A stretch of 64,000 nt of DNA from Streptomyces nodosus (GCF_008704995.1 NZ_CP023747.1:2506501-2570500), one strand, 5' to 3'. Shown: positions 25,037 through 33,602, numbered from the stretch's first letter. Notes: a model not told the origin generated them from the sequence alone. Numbers and translations are program-made.

Positions 25037-27493
25037 TCAGACGGTGAGCGTCGTGGTGAGGCGGCGGTCCGCGAGGGAGCGGCCCGCCGCGACCTCGTAC
25101 GCCCCCTTCACCCGCGTCCAGGCCCCCGCCCTCTCGTCCCAGATCTCGAAGGCGCGCGGGGCCAGTTCGACGACGGCCTCGACGCTCTCGCCGGGTGCCG
25201 CCTCGACGCCCGCGAAACCGGCCAGCCAACGGGCGGGGCGCCCCGCGTCGGCCTCGGCGGGGGCCAGATAGAGCTGGACGACCTCGCGCCCGGCCCGCCG
25301 TCCGCAGTTGCGTACCCGGACCGTCACCGTCGTGCCCTCCGCCTCGATCGACTCATAGGCCCAGTCGGTGTAGCCGAGACCGTGGCCGAAGGGGTACGCG
25401 GGCGTCCTGCCCGCCTGCTCCCAGGCGCGGTAGCCGATGAACACACCTTCGCTGTAGGCGAGTTCACCCCCGCTGGGGACCACCTGGGTGACCGGGGCGT
25501 CCTGGAGCGGGCCCCAGGTGGTGGGCAGCCGGCCGCCCGGCTCATGGGCGCCGGTGAGGACGTCCGCGAGGGCGGCGCCGCCCTCCTGGCCGGGGAACCA
25601 GCTCAGCAGCACGGCCGCGACCCGGTCGCGCCAGGGCAGCTCCACCGGGGAGCCGGAGTTGACGACCACCACGGTGCGGGGGTTGGCGGCGGCGACGGCG
25701 CGGACCAGGTCGTCCTGGCGGCCGGGGAGGCGGAGGTTCTTGCGGTCGAAGCCCTCGGACTCCACGCGTTCGGTGGTGGCGACCACGACGACGGCGGTGT
25801 CGGCGTCCCTGGCCGCCGCCACGGCCTCGGCGATCAGTTCCTCGGGGTCGCGCTGCGGCTCCCGGTGGGCGAGCGCGAAGCCGACCGCACGGGCCGGGGC
25901 GCCCTCGGGGCGGGCGACGACATGGGTGAGGGAGACCTCGACCGTCCGTCCCTCGGTCAGTTCGGCCCGGGTATGGGGCACCGGCGCGGCGAAGATCGCC
26001 TCGAAGGGGTCGTCCTCGGCGCCGGACGGGTGGACGCCGTCGTAGTGGGTCGTGCCGTCGACGACGAGCGTGAAGGCGCCGACGCCCTTGACGCCGAAGG
26101 TGTGCGGTCCGGACGCACGCGGGGTGAAGGTGCCGGTGAGCTCGACCGTGTGCAGACCCCGGCGGGTGACGCCCTCGGGGAGGTCCGCGTCCTCCCACCA
26201 GATCTGTCCGGTGGGGGCGGCACCGGTTCCGATCACCTTCCCCGCTACGTCACGGCAGACCGCCCGGAGCGTGAAGTCCCGCTCGGCGACGGCAAGTTCG
26301 GTGTCCGGGTCGGCGCCGACGGCATAGCTGAGACTGCCCTCGGGGAGGGCGGCGGTGAGTCCGTCCAGCGGGGAGACGATCCGGGCCGGGTAGACGGTGG
26401 AGGAGCCGCCGCCGAGGGCACGGGCCTCCCGGGCGGCGGCGCCGATGAGGGCGACCGTGCCGGTCCGGGGCAGCGGGAGCACCTCGTTCTCGTTGCGTAC
26501 CAGGACGAAGGAACGGCGGGCGATCTCACGGGACAGGGCCTCGCCGTCGATCTGCTCGGGAGGCTCGGTCACCACCGGCTCGGCGCCCTCGAGGACACCG
26601 ACGCGGGCGGCGAGCCTGAGGACACGGCGCACGGCCTCGTCGACCGTGGCCTCCTCGACCTCTCCCTCCCGCACGGCCCGGGCGAGGGCCTCGCCGAACA
26701 CCGTGACCGGTCCCGGCATGGCGATGTCCAGCCCGCCCTCGACGGCGGCGACGGTCGAGCGGGCGGCGGTCCAGTCGGAGACATTGACGCCGTCGAAGCC
26801 CCATTCGCCGCGCAGCACCTGGTTCACCAGCCGGCCGTGCTCGCTCATCCTGGTGCCGTTGACCCTGTTGTAGGCGGTCATCACGCCCCAGGGACGGGCG
26901 TCGGCGACGATCGCCTCGAAGGGCGCGAGATACAGCTCGCGCAGGGCGCGTTCGCCCACGATGTTGTCGACGGTGAAGCGGTCGGTCTCCGCGTCGTTGG
27001 CGACGAAGTGCTTGACGGTGGTGCCGACGCCCCCGGACTGCACACCCCGCACATAGCCGGTGCCGATCCGCCCGGTCAGATACGGGTCCTCGCTGTATGC
27101 CTCGAAGTGGCGGCCGGCGAGCGGCGAACGGTGCAGATTGACCGTGGGCGCGAGCAGCACATGGACGCCCTTGCGGCGGGCCTCCTGCGCCAGCAGGGCT
27201 CCCGCGCGCCGGGCCAGCTCCGGGTCCCAGCCGGCGGCGAGTGCGGTCGGTGAGGGCAGCGCGACGGCCGGGTCCTCGGCGGTCCAGAGCGCCCCGCGGA
27301 CACCGATGGGACCGTCGGACATCACCAGCGACCTCAGCCCGATCTCGGGCAGCGCCGGAAGCGACCAGGCGTCCTGGCCGGCCAGCAGCCGGGTCTTCGC
27401 CTCCAGGCCGAGGACGCCGAGGGCGGCCTCGACCACGGCCTCCCGGGCCTGGTCCTGCGGGGTCTTCGCTGTGCCGGCTGCCGTCCTCGCCAC
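25037..27493 (-). CDS. GH3 beta-glucosidase/xylosidase with PA14 domain
   Basis: This 818-residue glycosidase starts with the GH3 barrel: KHFVANDAETDR at residues 161-172 and the nucleophile Asp240 in GFDGVNVSDWTAARSTV. The second alpha/beta domain contains a PA14 insert (RGLHTVELTGTFTPRASGPHTFGVKGVGAFTLVVDGTTHYDG, about residues 440-480), a carbohydrate-binding module typical of beta-glucosidases. The acid/base region follows (TERVESEGFDRKNLRLPGRQDDLVRAVAAANPRTVVV). A fibronectin-III-like domain ends the protein. No signal peptide is seen, so it is likely cytoplasmic. GTG at 27493 has GAGGAGG upstream. The alpha- versus beta-linkage and exact sugar cannot be read. It converges with the aldose epimerase gene. 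Confidence 0.93.
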   Translation of the reverse strand: MARTAAGTAKTPQDQAREAVVEAALGVLGLEAKTRLLAGQDAWSLPALPEIGLRSLVMSDGPIGVRGALWTAEDPAVALPSPTALAAGWDPELARRAGALLAQEARRKGVHVLLAPTVNLHRSPLAGRHFEAYSEDPYLTGRIGTGYVRGVQSGGVGTTVKHFVANDAETDRFTVDNIVGERALRELYLAPFEAIVADARPWGVMTAYNRVNGTRMSEHGRLVNQVLRGEWGFDGVNVSDWTAARSTVAAVEGGLDIAMPGPVTVFGEALARAVREGEVEEATVDEAVRRVLRLAARVGVLEGAEPVVTEPPEQIDGEALSREIARRSFVLVRNENEVLPLPRTGTVALIGAAAREARALGGGSSTVYPARIVSPLDGLTAALPEGSLSYAVGADPDTELAVAERDFTLRAVCRDVAGKVIGTGAAPTGQIWWEDADLPEGVTRRGLHTVELTGTFTPRASGPHTFGVKGVGAFTLVVDGTTHYDGVHPSGAEDDPFEAIFAAPVPHTRAELTEGRTVEVSLTHVVARPEGAPARAVGFALAHREPQRDPEELIAEAVAAARDADTAVVVVATTERVESEGFDRKNLRLPGRQDDLVRAVAAANPRTVVVVNSGSPVELPWRDRVAAVLLSWFPGQEGGAALADVLTGAHEPGGRLPTTWGPLQDAPVTQVVPSGGELAYSEGVFIGYRAWEQAGRTPAYPFGHGLGYTDWAYESIEAEGTTVTVRVRNCGRRAGREVVQLYLAPAEADAGRPARWLAGFAGVEAAPGESVEAVVELAPRAFEIWDERAGAWTRVKGAYEVAAGRSLADRRLTTTLTV

Positions 27494-27627
27494 GGCGGCA
27501 CCTCCTCGTCGTCAGCCGATGGGCGCCTCCGTCGTGCGCCCGCCGCAGGTAACTCTCCCCTGTGTGCAGGAACTTCACCGGGCGATGGCGAGAAGTGCCG
27601 CCGGGCGGCGTCCCGGGGCCCGGGGTG

Positions 27628-28650
27628 TCAGAGCTTGACGATCATCTTCCCGATGTTGTCGCCGCGCAGGACGCCGAGGAACGCCTCAAGGGTGTTCTCG
27701 ATGCCCTCGACGACGGTCTCCCGGTACTTCAGCTCTCCGGAGCGGATCCAGGCTCCGGCCTCCTCCAGGAACCGGGGCCGGAGGTCGTGGTGGTCCGTGA
27801 CCAGGAAGCCCTCCATACGGCCGCGGGTCTGGACGAGCCGGCCGAGGTTCCTGGGGCCGGGTGCGGGCTCGGTGTTGTCGTAGCCGGAGATCATGCCGCA
27901 GAGGGCGATCCGGCCGCCCCGGTTGAGGGAGCCCACGGCGGCCTCCAGGTGCTCTCCGCCGACATTGTCGAAGTACACGTCGATGCCGTCGGGGGCCGCG
28001 GCACGCAGCTGCTTGCGCACGGGGCCGTTGCGGTAGTTGAAGGCCGCGTCGAAGCCGTACTCCTCCAGGAGCAGCCGGACCTTGTCGTCGGAGCCCGCGG
28101 AGCCGATGACCCGGGAGGCCCCCTTGAGCCGGGCGATCTGGCCGACCTGGCTGCCGACGGCCCCGGCCGCGCCCGACACGAAGACGGAGTCACCCTCCTT
28201 GAAAGCGGCGATGCGCAGCAGACCGGCGTAGGCGGTGAGTCCGGTCATTCCCAGCACTCCCAGAGAGGCGGAGAGCGGCGCGGCGTCCGGGTCGAGCTTG
28301 ACGGCCCGCGGGGCGTCGACGACCGCGTACTCGCGCCAGCCGGAGGAGTGCAGCACATGGTCGCCGGGCTCGATCCCCTCGGCGCGGGAGGCGACGACCT
28401 CGCCGACCGCCCCGCCCGCCATCGGCCCGCCCAGCTCATAGGGGGCGGCATAGGACCGGGCCGCGCTCATCCGGCCGCGCATATAGGGATCGACGGAGAG
28501 GTACTCGTTCCGCACCAGCACCTGTCCCTCGTCGGGCTGCGGGAGCTCCTCCTCGACCAGGGCGAAGTCCTCGGGCACGGGACGGCCGACCGGACGGCTG
28601 ATCAGATGCCAGACGCGGCTGACGGCGGGGAGCGCGGGGGTGTCGGACAT
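27628..28650 (-). CDS. NADP-dependent oxidoreductase (MDR, leukotriene B4 dehydrogenase type)
   Basis: This 340-residue zinc-free medium-chain reductase reduces alpha,beta-unsaturated ketones or quinones with NADPH. It opens with the CurA/PTGR-type pattern (LISRPVGRPVPEDFALVEEELPQPDEGQVLVRNEYLSVDPYMRGRM); the nucleotide fold is GDSVFVSGAAGAVGSQVGQIARLKGASRVIGSAGSDDKVRLL, and DVYFDNVGGEHLEAAVGSLNRGGRIALCGMISGYDN follows. ATG at 28650 (RBS GGAAGGG) is used; the ATG-like start at 28770 would add 40 residues not in the family. It is divergent from a MarR regulator whose operators fill the gap, which is typical for redox- or phenolic-responsive MarR systems. Confidence 0.93.
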   Translation of the reverse strand: MSDTPALPAVSRVWHLISRPVGRPVPEDFALVEEELPQPDEGQVLVRNEYLSVDPYMRGRMSAARSYAAPYELGGPMAGGAVGEVVASRAEGIEPGDHVLHSSGWREYAVVDAPRAVKLDPDAAPLSASLGVLGMTGLTAYAGLLRIAAFKEGDSVFVSGAAGAVGSQVGQIARLKGASRVIGSAGSDDKVRLLLEEYGFDAAFNYRNGPVRKQLRAAAPDGIDVYFDNVGGEHLEAAVGSLNRGGRIALCGMISGYDNTEPAPGPRNLGRLVQTRGRMEGFLVTDHHDLRPRFLEEAGAWIRSGELKYRETVVEGIENTLEAFLGVLRGDNIGKMIVKL

Positions 28651-28746
28651 GGAACCCTTCCTCGGATGCGGTGCCGCCGCCGCGGGCCCCGACGCGTGGG
28701 CCGGGCACCGGGCGGACGTGCTGTGGGCGGGCGTGCCGCGGGAGAA

Positions 28747-28788
28747 TGTTTCAGGACCTGAAACAACCATGCCCCTGAATATTTCAGG
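28747..28788. promoter_or_regulatory. Two palindromic MarR operator candidates
   Basis: TGTTTCAG-GAC-CTGAAACA at 28747-28765 has perfect 8-bp arms; CCTGAA-TAT-TTCAGG at 28774-28788 has 6-bp arms. Both share the half-site TTTCAG/CTGAAA. The second overlaps the -35 region of the marR-like gene, so binding would repress it, while the first is placed for the divergent oxidoreductase. Confidence 0.75.
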
Positions 28789-28804
28789 ATGTCAAGCAAG
28801 CGGG

Positions 28805-28810
28805 TAGCCT
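28805..28810 (+). promoter_or_regulatory. -10 box TAGCCT, leaderless MarR mRNA
   Basis: TAGCCT lies 17 nt after TTTCAG (28782-28787) and 7 nt before the ATG at 28818. No ribosome site is present. Confidence 0.55.
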
Positions 28811-28817
28811 GGACCTC

Positions 28818-29252
28818 ATGGCCACGCAGAGGACACCCCGGACGGACCCCCTGACCCTGGAGGTCGTCGAACTCATCGGCACGGTCGTGGCCCGCTACCA
28901 CGAGGAGTACGAGGAGGCGGCGGCCGAGCACGCGCTGACCGGCGCTCAGGCGAAGCTGCTGAGCCTGCTGACCCTGGAGCCGCTGCCGATGCGCCGGCTG
29001 GCGCAGAAGCTGAGGTGCGAGCCGTCCAATGTCACCGGGATCGTGGACCGGCTGGAGGCCCGGGGGCTGGTGGAGCGCCGCCCGGACCCGGAGGACCGCC
29101 GGGTGAAGCTGGCGGCGGTGACGGAGGAGGGCCGCCGGGTGGCCCGCGGCCTGCGCGACGCCCTCGACTTCGCCCGGGAGCCCCTGGCCGGTCTCTCCCA
29201 CGAGGAGCGGCTGTCGCTACGGGCCCTGCTGCTGCGCATGCTGGCGGCGTGA
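28818..29252 (+). CDS. MarR family transcriptional regulator
   Basis: This 144-residue winged-helix regulator has the DNA-binding core MRRLAQKLRCEPSNVTGIVDRLEARGLVERRPDPEDRRVKLAAVTEEGRR (residues 55-105) with the conserved DRR wing. Helices before and after form the dimer interface. A Cys in the recognition helix region (LRCEPSN) is the only Cys; it could act as a redox sensor, as in OhrR-type proteins, though OhrR has the Cys nearer the start. It is most likely a self-repressing regulator of the divergent oxidoreductase through the palindromes at 28747-28788. ATG at 28818 lies 7 nt after the -10 box, so the transcript is likely leaderless. Confidence 0.93.
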   Translation: MATQRTPRTDPLTLEVVELIGTVVARYHEEYEEAAAEHALTGAQAKLLSLLTLEPLPMRRLAQKLRCEPSNVTGIVDRLEARGLVERRPDPEDRRVKLAAVTEEGRRVARGLRDALDFAREPLAGLSHEERLSLRALLLRMLAA

Positions 29253-29341
29253 CCCCCGGGCCGACGCCGCCTCCCGGACGCGGACTTCAGTGCCGCGGCG
29301 CCGGTCACCGCCACAAGGCCCTGGGTGCACCACCGAAAGTC

Positions 29342-30208
29342 CTAGGTGCACCACCAGAGGAACCGGTCGCAGGTCTTCGACGGTGACGGGGTGGGGGTCG
29401 GGCTCGGCGGGGGCGGGTCCGCCGCCGGGGGCGTGCCGGGCTCCTCGCCGGCCGGGTCCGTCGCGCCCGGGGCCGGGTCGTCGGTGGACGCGGGCGGGGC
29501 GTCCGCGGACCGGCCCTCGGACCCGCCCTTCTCCTCATCGGAGCCGGACGCCGCATCCTGGGCGGACTCCGACGCCGAGTCCGACGGCGACTCGGAGGGG
29601 GAGGCGGACGCGGAGTCCGATGCCGAGGCCGACGCCGATCCCGACGCCGAGACGGCACCGGCCGCCCCCTCGCCCCCGGCTCCGCCGGACGGGGCGGAAG
29701 TATGCCCCACCGAAGCCGCGTCGTCCGCCGTCGCGCCCTCGGAGGCCGTGCCGTTGGGGGCGCCCCCCGGCGTCTCGGTGCCGAGTTCGGCGGCCAGGCT
29801 CAGACCGCCCACGGCCAGCAGCAGCCCGGCGCCCGTGAACAGCACCCGACGCCGGCGCCTGCGATGCGCCGCGGCCTTGCGCTCCCGGCGCGCGGACCGT
29901 GCACCGGGGCTTTCGTCCTCGTCGTCCGACGCCTCGTACTCCTCGGCCTCTCCCCGGCCGGGCGGCCCGGCCGGCGGCGGGACCTCGTCCGCCGAGGGCG
30001 TCGCGGCGGCCTCGGCGGGATCGCCCCCGCCGTCTCCGCCGTCCGCGTCACCGGCGCCGTCGGCACCCTGGTCCTCCGGGAGGCCGTCGCCGCCGGGGCC
30101 CGCGGCACCCTCGGCCGCATAGGTACCCAGCTGTTCGATCGAGGTGCCGCATCCGGGGCAGGCGAGGGCGCCGTTGAGATGTCTTCGGCACGGGTGGCAG
30201 TAGTCCAT
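29342..30208 (-). CDS. Zinc-ribbon, single-span membrane protein with Ser/Pro-rich tail
   Basis: I do not know its role. The 288-residue protein begins with a zinc ribbon (MDYCHPCRRHLNGALACPGCGTS: CxxC ... CxxC) and an acidic Gly/Asp-rich region, then a strongly basic segment (RRERKAAAHRRRRRRVLFTGAGLLLAVGGLSLAAELG), in which the hydrophobic stretch is one membrane helix at about residues 120-138. The outer part is Ser/Ala/Pro/Asp rich, ending in KTCDRFLWWCT, two Cys that may form a disulfide or metal site. The topology is zinc ribbon inside, tail outside, as in several actinobacterial signalling-type proteins. The ATG at 30208 is 9 nt after TAGTCT. The last codons (WWCT) are echoed by a repeat after the stop. 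Confidence 0.75.
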   Translation of the reverse strand: MDYCHPCRRHLNGALACPGCGTSIEQLGTYAAEGAAGPGGDGLPEDQGADGAGDADGGDGGGDPAEAAATPSADEVPPPAGPPGRGEAEEYEASDDEDESPGARSARRERKAAAHRRRRRRVLFTGAGLLLAVGGLSLAAELGTETPGGAPNGTASEGATADDAASVGHTSAPSGGAGGEGAAGAVSASGSASASASDSASASPSESPSDSASESAQDAASGSDEEKGGSEGRSADAPPASTDDPAPGATDPAGEEPGTPPAADPPPPSPTPTPSPSKTCDRFLWWCT

Positions 30209-30547
30209 GACGCCGGAAGACTAGGTTCGACCCGGGTCACGTTCCTAGTCAGTCCTGTGAAGGTTGTGTGGTGAATCGGCCATTCCGGCGTGGCGCGTTA
30301 CTCGTATCCACTCGGAGTACCGTCGCCTCGGAGCCCTCACCGCAGCCGTCGCGCGCGCCCGGCCGGACGACTGGGCGGGTGGCCGGACGGCGGTTTCCGG
30401 ACCGGCGGTGCTTCGCGTGACGATCGGTTGAACAACACCGCCCCCGTCTCCGTATGAGTGGGTGGCCCGTGCTCTCCCCCCCCGGCACGGGCCACCCATA
30501 GACGACGGGCCCGCCGTCCCCACGGGCCCGCCCCATACGGAGGTTCC
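30209..30547. other. Intergenic region with leader hairpin
   Basis: This is the divergent promoter region of the zinc-ribbon gene and the aminotransferase. The only strong feature is the 14-bp perfect hairpin at 30459-30498. I see no gene and no clear -35/-10 pair for the aminotransferase. Confidence 0.6.
30459..30498 (+). promoter_or_regulatory. Hairpin in the aminotransferase leader
   Basis: TGGGTGGCCCGTGC (30459-30472) pairs exactly with GCACGGGCCACCCA (30485-30498), 50 nt before the start codon. It could be a leader terminator/attenuator or an mRNA-stabilising hairpin. Confidence 0.45.
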
Positions 30548-32167
30548 ATGGCCGACAGCGTCACCTCTCTGTTCCGCAGTGCGGCGGCGCACAGCCCCTC
30601 GATGGCCGCGCTGGCACGGCAGGGCGGCGACGGAACCGGCCCGGTGGACTTCTGCATCCCCTGCAATCCGTACTTCCCCACGCCCGCCATGTTCGAGGAG
30701 ATGGCGGGACGGCTGCGCGAGATCCTCACCTATTACCCGAGCGGCGCCGACACCATCACGGCCGAACTGTGCGACCTGCTCCAACTGCCGCCGCAGTGTG
30801 TGGCGATGGGCAACGGCTCGACCGAGCTGATCACCTGGATCGACCATCTGCTCGTCCAGGAGTCCCTCGCCGTCCCCGTGCCCACCTTCGGCCGCTGGAC
30901 CGACCAGCCGATGGAGACCGGCAAGCGCGTCGACATGTTTCCGCTCCAGGAATCCAGCGGCTTCACCCTGGACCTGGCCCGGTACGCCGAATTCATCCGC
31001 AGACGCGGTTCACGCGTCGCCGTCATCTGCAATCCGAACAATCCCGACGGCGGATTCGTGCAACGGCAGGCGCTCATACAGTTCCTGGACGCGATGGCGG
31101 ATCTGGATCTTATCGTGATCGACGAATCCTTCCTGGAATTCGCCGACACGGAGAACGAACCCAGTGTCGTCGAGGACGCGATGATGCGTCCCAATGTCAT
31201 CGTGCTGCGCAGCCTCGGCAAGAACTTCGGTCTGCACGGCATCCGCTTCGGCTATCTGGTCGCCAATCCCTCGCTCGCGGGCCGGGTCCGCTCGATGCTG
31301 CCGAAGTGGAACCTCAACTCCTTCGCCGAACACGTGGTGTTCATGCTGAAGGAGCACGGCGCCGCCTACCACCAGAGCCTGCACCAGGTCCGGCGGGACC
31401 GGCTGGACATGGCCCGCGCGCTCTCCCAGGTCCCCGGTCTGACGATCTATCCGTCCCAGGGCAACTTCCTCTTCGTGCGCCTCCCCGTGGGCGCCGAGGG
31501 CACCGTGGTCCGGGACCGACTGCTCACCCGGCACCGGATCCTGGTGCGCGAGTGCGGCAACAAGATCGGTTCGTCCAGCCGCTTTCTGCGGCTCGTGGTG
31601 CGCCCCCAGGAGGATGTGCGCCGCCTGGTGGCCGCCCTTGGGCAGGTGCTCCAGGAGGCCGGGAGGGAGACCGCCGCGCCCGGGCCCGGCGACCAGAACG
31701 GCTACAGCTCGGGCACGGCCGCGGTGGACCGCCTCGTCGGCCGGACCAACGGGGCAGGCCTCAGGGGCATCGCCGCCCAGGCCGCGGCGATGCCGTCGCT
31801 GGCCCCCGGCTCGGCGCCGGACCCCGTACCGGACCCCAGGTCCGTGCCCGCCCCGCTGCCGGTGCCGCCGCTCCCCGCCCCGGCGGCACCGGTCCCCGCG
31901 CCCCTGCCCGCACCGGCGGCCGCCGCGCCCATGGCACCCGCGGCCGCGATGCCGCCGGGGATCGCGCCCGTCGCCCCCGGCCTGCCCGCCGGGGCGCCTC
32001 CCCTGACCGGCCCGCCCGGATATGCGGTCTCCGCACAGAACCGGCGCGGCGTGCCCGCCGCGGGCGGCCTCACCGCGGCACAGGTCCGCGGACGCACCCA
32101 GCCGGAGCCGGCCCCCGAGCCGACGGGCTGGCCCGCGGCGGGCGGGATGTACCACCAGGTCGGCTGA
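30548..32167 (+). CDS. PLP aminotransferase (HisC/CobD-like) with long Pro/Ala-rich tail
   Basis: This protein of 539 residues has a fold-type I PLP aminotransferase domain in residues 1-375. Motifs are GNGSTELITWIDHLL, the ANP/NPN segment VICNPNNPDGGFV, LIVIDESFLEFAD, and the Lys that binds PLP in VIVLRSLGKNFGLHGIRFGYLVA (about residue 224). RECGNKIGSSSRFLRLVVRPQED is the Arg-containing C-terminal part. Similarity is to histidinol-phosphate aminotransferase and threonine-phosphate decarboxylase. After residue 375 there is an unusual tail of about 165 residues, rich in Pro and Ala (PLPVPPLPAPAAPVPAPLPAP) and ending MYHQVG, with no domain. ATG at 30548 has GGAGG upstream. True substrate is unknown. 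Confidence 0.88.
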   Translation: MADSVTSLFRSAAAHSPSMAALARQGGDGTGPVDFCIPCNPYFPTPAMFEEMAGRLREILTYYPSGADTITAELCDLLQLPPQCVAMGNGSTELITWIDHLLVQESLAVPVPTFGRWTDQPMETGKRVDMFPLQESSGFTLDLARYAEFIRRRGSRVAVICNPNNPDGGFVQRQALIQFLDAMADLDLIVIDESFLEFADTENEPSVVEDAMMRPNVIVLRSLGKNFGLHGIRFGYLVANPSLAGRVRSMLPKWNLNSFAEHVVFMLKEHGAAYHQSLHQVRRDRLDMARALSQVPGLTIYPSQGNFLFVRLPVGAEGTVVRDRLLTRHRILVRECGNKIGSSSRFLRLVVRPQEDVRRLVAALGQVLQEAGRETAAPGPGDQNGYSSGTAAVDRLVGRTNGAGLRGIAAQAAAMPSLAPGSAPDPVPDPRSVPAPLPVPPLPAPAAPVPAPLPAPAAAAPMAPAAAMPPGIAPVAPGLPAGAPPLTGPPGYAVSAQNRRGVPAAGGLTAAQVRGRTQPEPAPEPTGWPAAGGMYHQVG

Positions 32168-32178
32168 GCGACACAGCC

Positions 32179-32213
32179 CCGCGGCCGGTCCCCCTCCCCG
32201 GGACCGGCCGCGG
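32179..32213 (+). terminator. Terminator hairpin of the aminotransferase gene
   Basis: CCGCGGCCGGTCCC (32179-32192) pairs exactly with 32200-32213, 12 nt after the stop codon. Confidence 0.85.
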
Positions 32214-32330
32214 CGTGCTTCGGGGCACAAACCGGCCACCATATGCCCGATTTGCTCGGAAAAAACACCAAACTCGCATCACGTCACAATTTCGCCCCTT
32301 GGGCCGCTTTTCGTGGAACCCGTGATGCAC

Positions 32331-32360
32331 TTCACTTACGAAGCGCGCTAGTGCTTTATA
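32331..32360 (+). promoter_or_regulatory. Probable promoter of the LysM gene
   Basis: TTCACT and TTTATA are separated by 18 nt. It sits at the border of the low-GC region and predicts a start point near 32367. Confidence 0.45.
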
Positions 32361-32570
32361 CGGCCCTTACCGTCCAGTTTTCCCGCGAGTCTCGCCCGAC
32401 ACGGTAGTCGGATGACAACTAGGCCGGTTAGTAAAAAGGGTATTTCTAGACCTATTCCCGGCGGCTAAGAATGTGCTCGCCGCAGCGCATCGCCCATCGA
32501 AAAGCGGTGCTGATTGTCGAGGGGAACCGGCAACTGCGGGTGATGCATTTCCTGGAAAAAGGACCGCACC

Positions 32571-33347
32571 ATGCCCCTTCATGCCGCCATACGCTCGACC
32601 CGTACGCGCCGGCTCCGCGCCGGTGGCGCCGTCGCCCTCGGTTCGTTCGCCCTGGCCTGCACGGTCGGACTCGGGACGGCCCATGCTGCCGACGCCGCCC
32701 CGGCCACCACGGTGACCAAGGCACAGAGCACCGCCCGGACCGCCTACACCGTCCAGTCCGGCGACCACCTGATCGCGATCGCCCGCACCCTGAACGTGCC
32801 GGGCGGCTGGCAGGCCATCGCGTCGGCCAACAACCTCTCCAGCCCCTACACGATCTATCCGGGCCAGGTCCTGAAGCTGCCCGCCGGAACCACCGCGAAG
32901 ACAGCGTCGTCCTCGGCGAGTTCCTCCTCGGCCTCCACGGCGTCCAAGGCCTCCACGGCCTCCACCCCGTCCTCGTCCTCGTCCTCGGCCTCCACCTCCG
33001 CCTCGTCCTCCGGCGTCAAGACCTACGCCAACAACCTGGACGGCTGGATCAAGGAGTCGCTGGACGTCATGGCCAAGCACAACATCCCGGGCTCCTACAA
33101 CGGCATCTACCGCAATGTGATCCGTGAGTCCTCGGGCAACCCCAAGGCCATCAACCTGTGGGACTCCAACGCCGCCAAGGGCATCCCCTCCAAGGGTCTG
33201 CTCCAGGTGATCCAGCCCACGTTCAACGCGTACCACGTGTCGGGCACCTCGTGGGACATCTACGACCCGATCGCCAACATCACCGCCGCGTGCAACTACG
33301 CGTACCACCGCTACGGCTCGATCGACAACGTCAACGGCCCGTACTGA
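32571..33347 (+). CDS. Secreted LysM and transglycosylase (SLT) cell-wall hydrolase
   Basis: This 258-residue exported protein has a signal peptide (RRLRAGGAVALGSFALACTVGLGTAHAADA, cut after AHA), a LysM peptidoglycan-binding domain (YTVQSGDHLIAIARTLNVPGGWQAIASANNLSSPYTIYPGQVLKLPAG, about residues 59-103), a Ser/Ala/Thr linker of about 45 residues and a lysozyme-like transglycosylase domain (NIPGSYNGIYRNVIRESSGNPKAINLWDSNAAKGIPSKGLLQVIQPTFNAYH). The catalytic Glu is in RESSGNP. It cleaves peptidoglycan during growth, germination or sporulation. ATG at 32571 has AAGGA upstream. Its 200-nt leader suggests post-transcriptional control, as known for other streptomycete wall hydrolases. The 3' end is followed by a hairpin. 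Confidence 0.93.
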   Translation: MPLHAAIRSTRTRRLRAGGAVALGSFALACTVGLGTAHAADAAPATTVTKAQSTARTAYTVQSGDHLIAIARTLNVPGGWQAIASANNLSSPYTIYPGQVLKLPAGTTAKTASSSASSSSASTASKASTASTPSSSSSSASTSASSSGVKTYANNLDGWIKESLDVMAKHNIPGSYNGIYRNVIRESSGNPKAINLWDSNAAKGIPSKGLLQVIQPTFNAYHVSGTSWDIYDPIANITAACNYAYHRYGSIDNVNGPY

Positions 33348-33391
33348 CGGAGCCGGTGTCTCCTCCCGGGACGCCGCCCGTACCCGACCGT

Positions 33392-33418
33392 GCCCCGCAC
33401 CGCTCTCCGGTGCGGGGC
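33392..33418 (+). terminator. Terminator of the LysM hydrolase gene
   Basis: GCCCCGCACCG (33392-33402) pairs with CGGTGCGGGGC (33408-33418) around CTCTC. Confidence 0.8.
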
Positions 33419-33602
33419 GCGGTCGTGCCCGCGCCCCCCGGGTGCCGCCGCCCCGCCGCACGTCCGGTCGGCCGCCGCCCATACCGGCTAATCCGTCCGC
33501 CTGCACCGATCTCCTCACGCGCCCCGCTCGTTGCTCTCTCCGAGGACCCTGCCCGACCGTGACGGCCGTCACGGCACCCGCGCCCCCGAGGAGACCCTCT
33601 TG

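Larger units (their letters stand above)
32168..32570. other. Gene-free region before the LysM/transglycosylase gene
   Basis: The first part holds the terminator at 32179-32213. Beyond it the sequence is markedly AT-richer than the rest of the window. A probable promoter (TTCACT 32331-32336, 18 nt, TTTATA 32355-32360) gives a leader of about 200 nt before the ATG at 32571. No open frame of note is seen. Confidence 0.6.

Noticed and set aside
32460..32570. c-di-AMP (ydaO) riboswitch upstream of the LysM gene
   Set aside because: A short stretch (GGGGAACC ... GGGTGATG) resembles one riboswitch segment, but only about 50 bases remain before the start codon and the GCTAACTCGTAAGC-like part is missing. 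I could not fold the full class.
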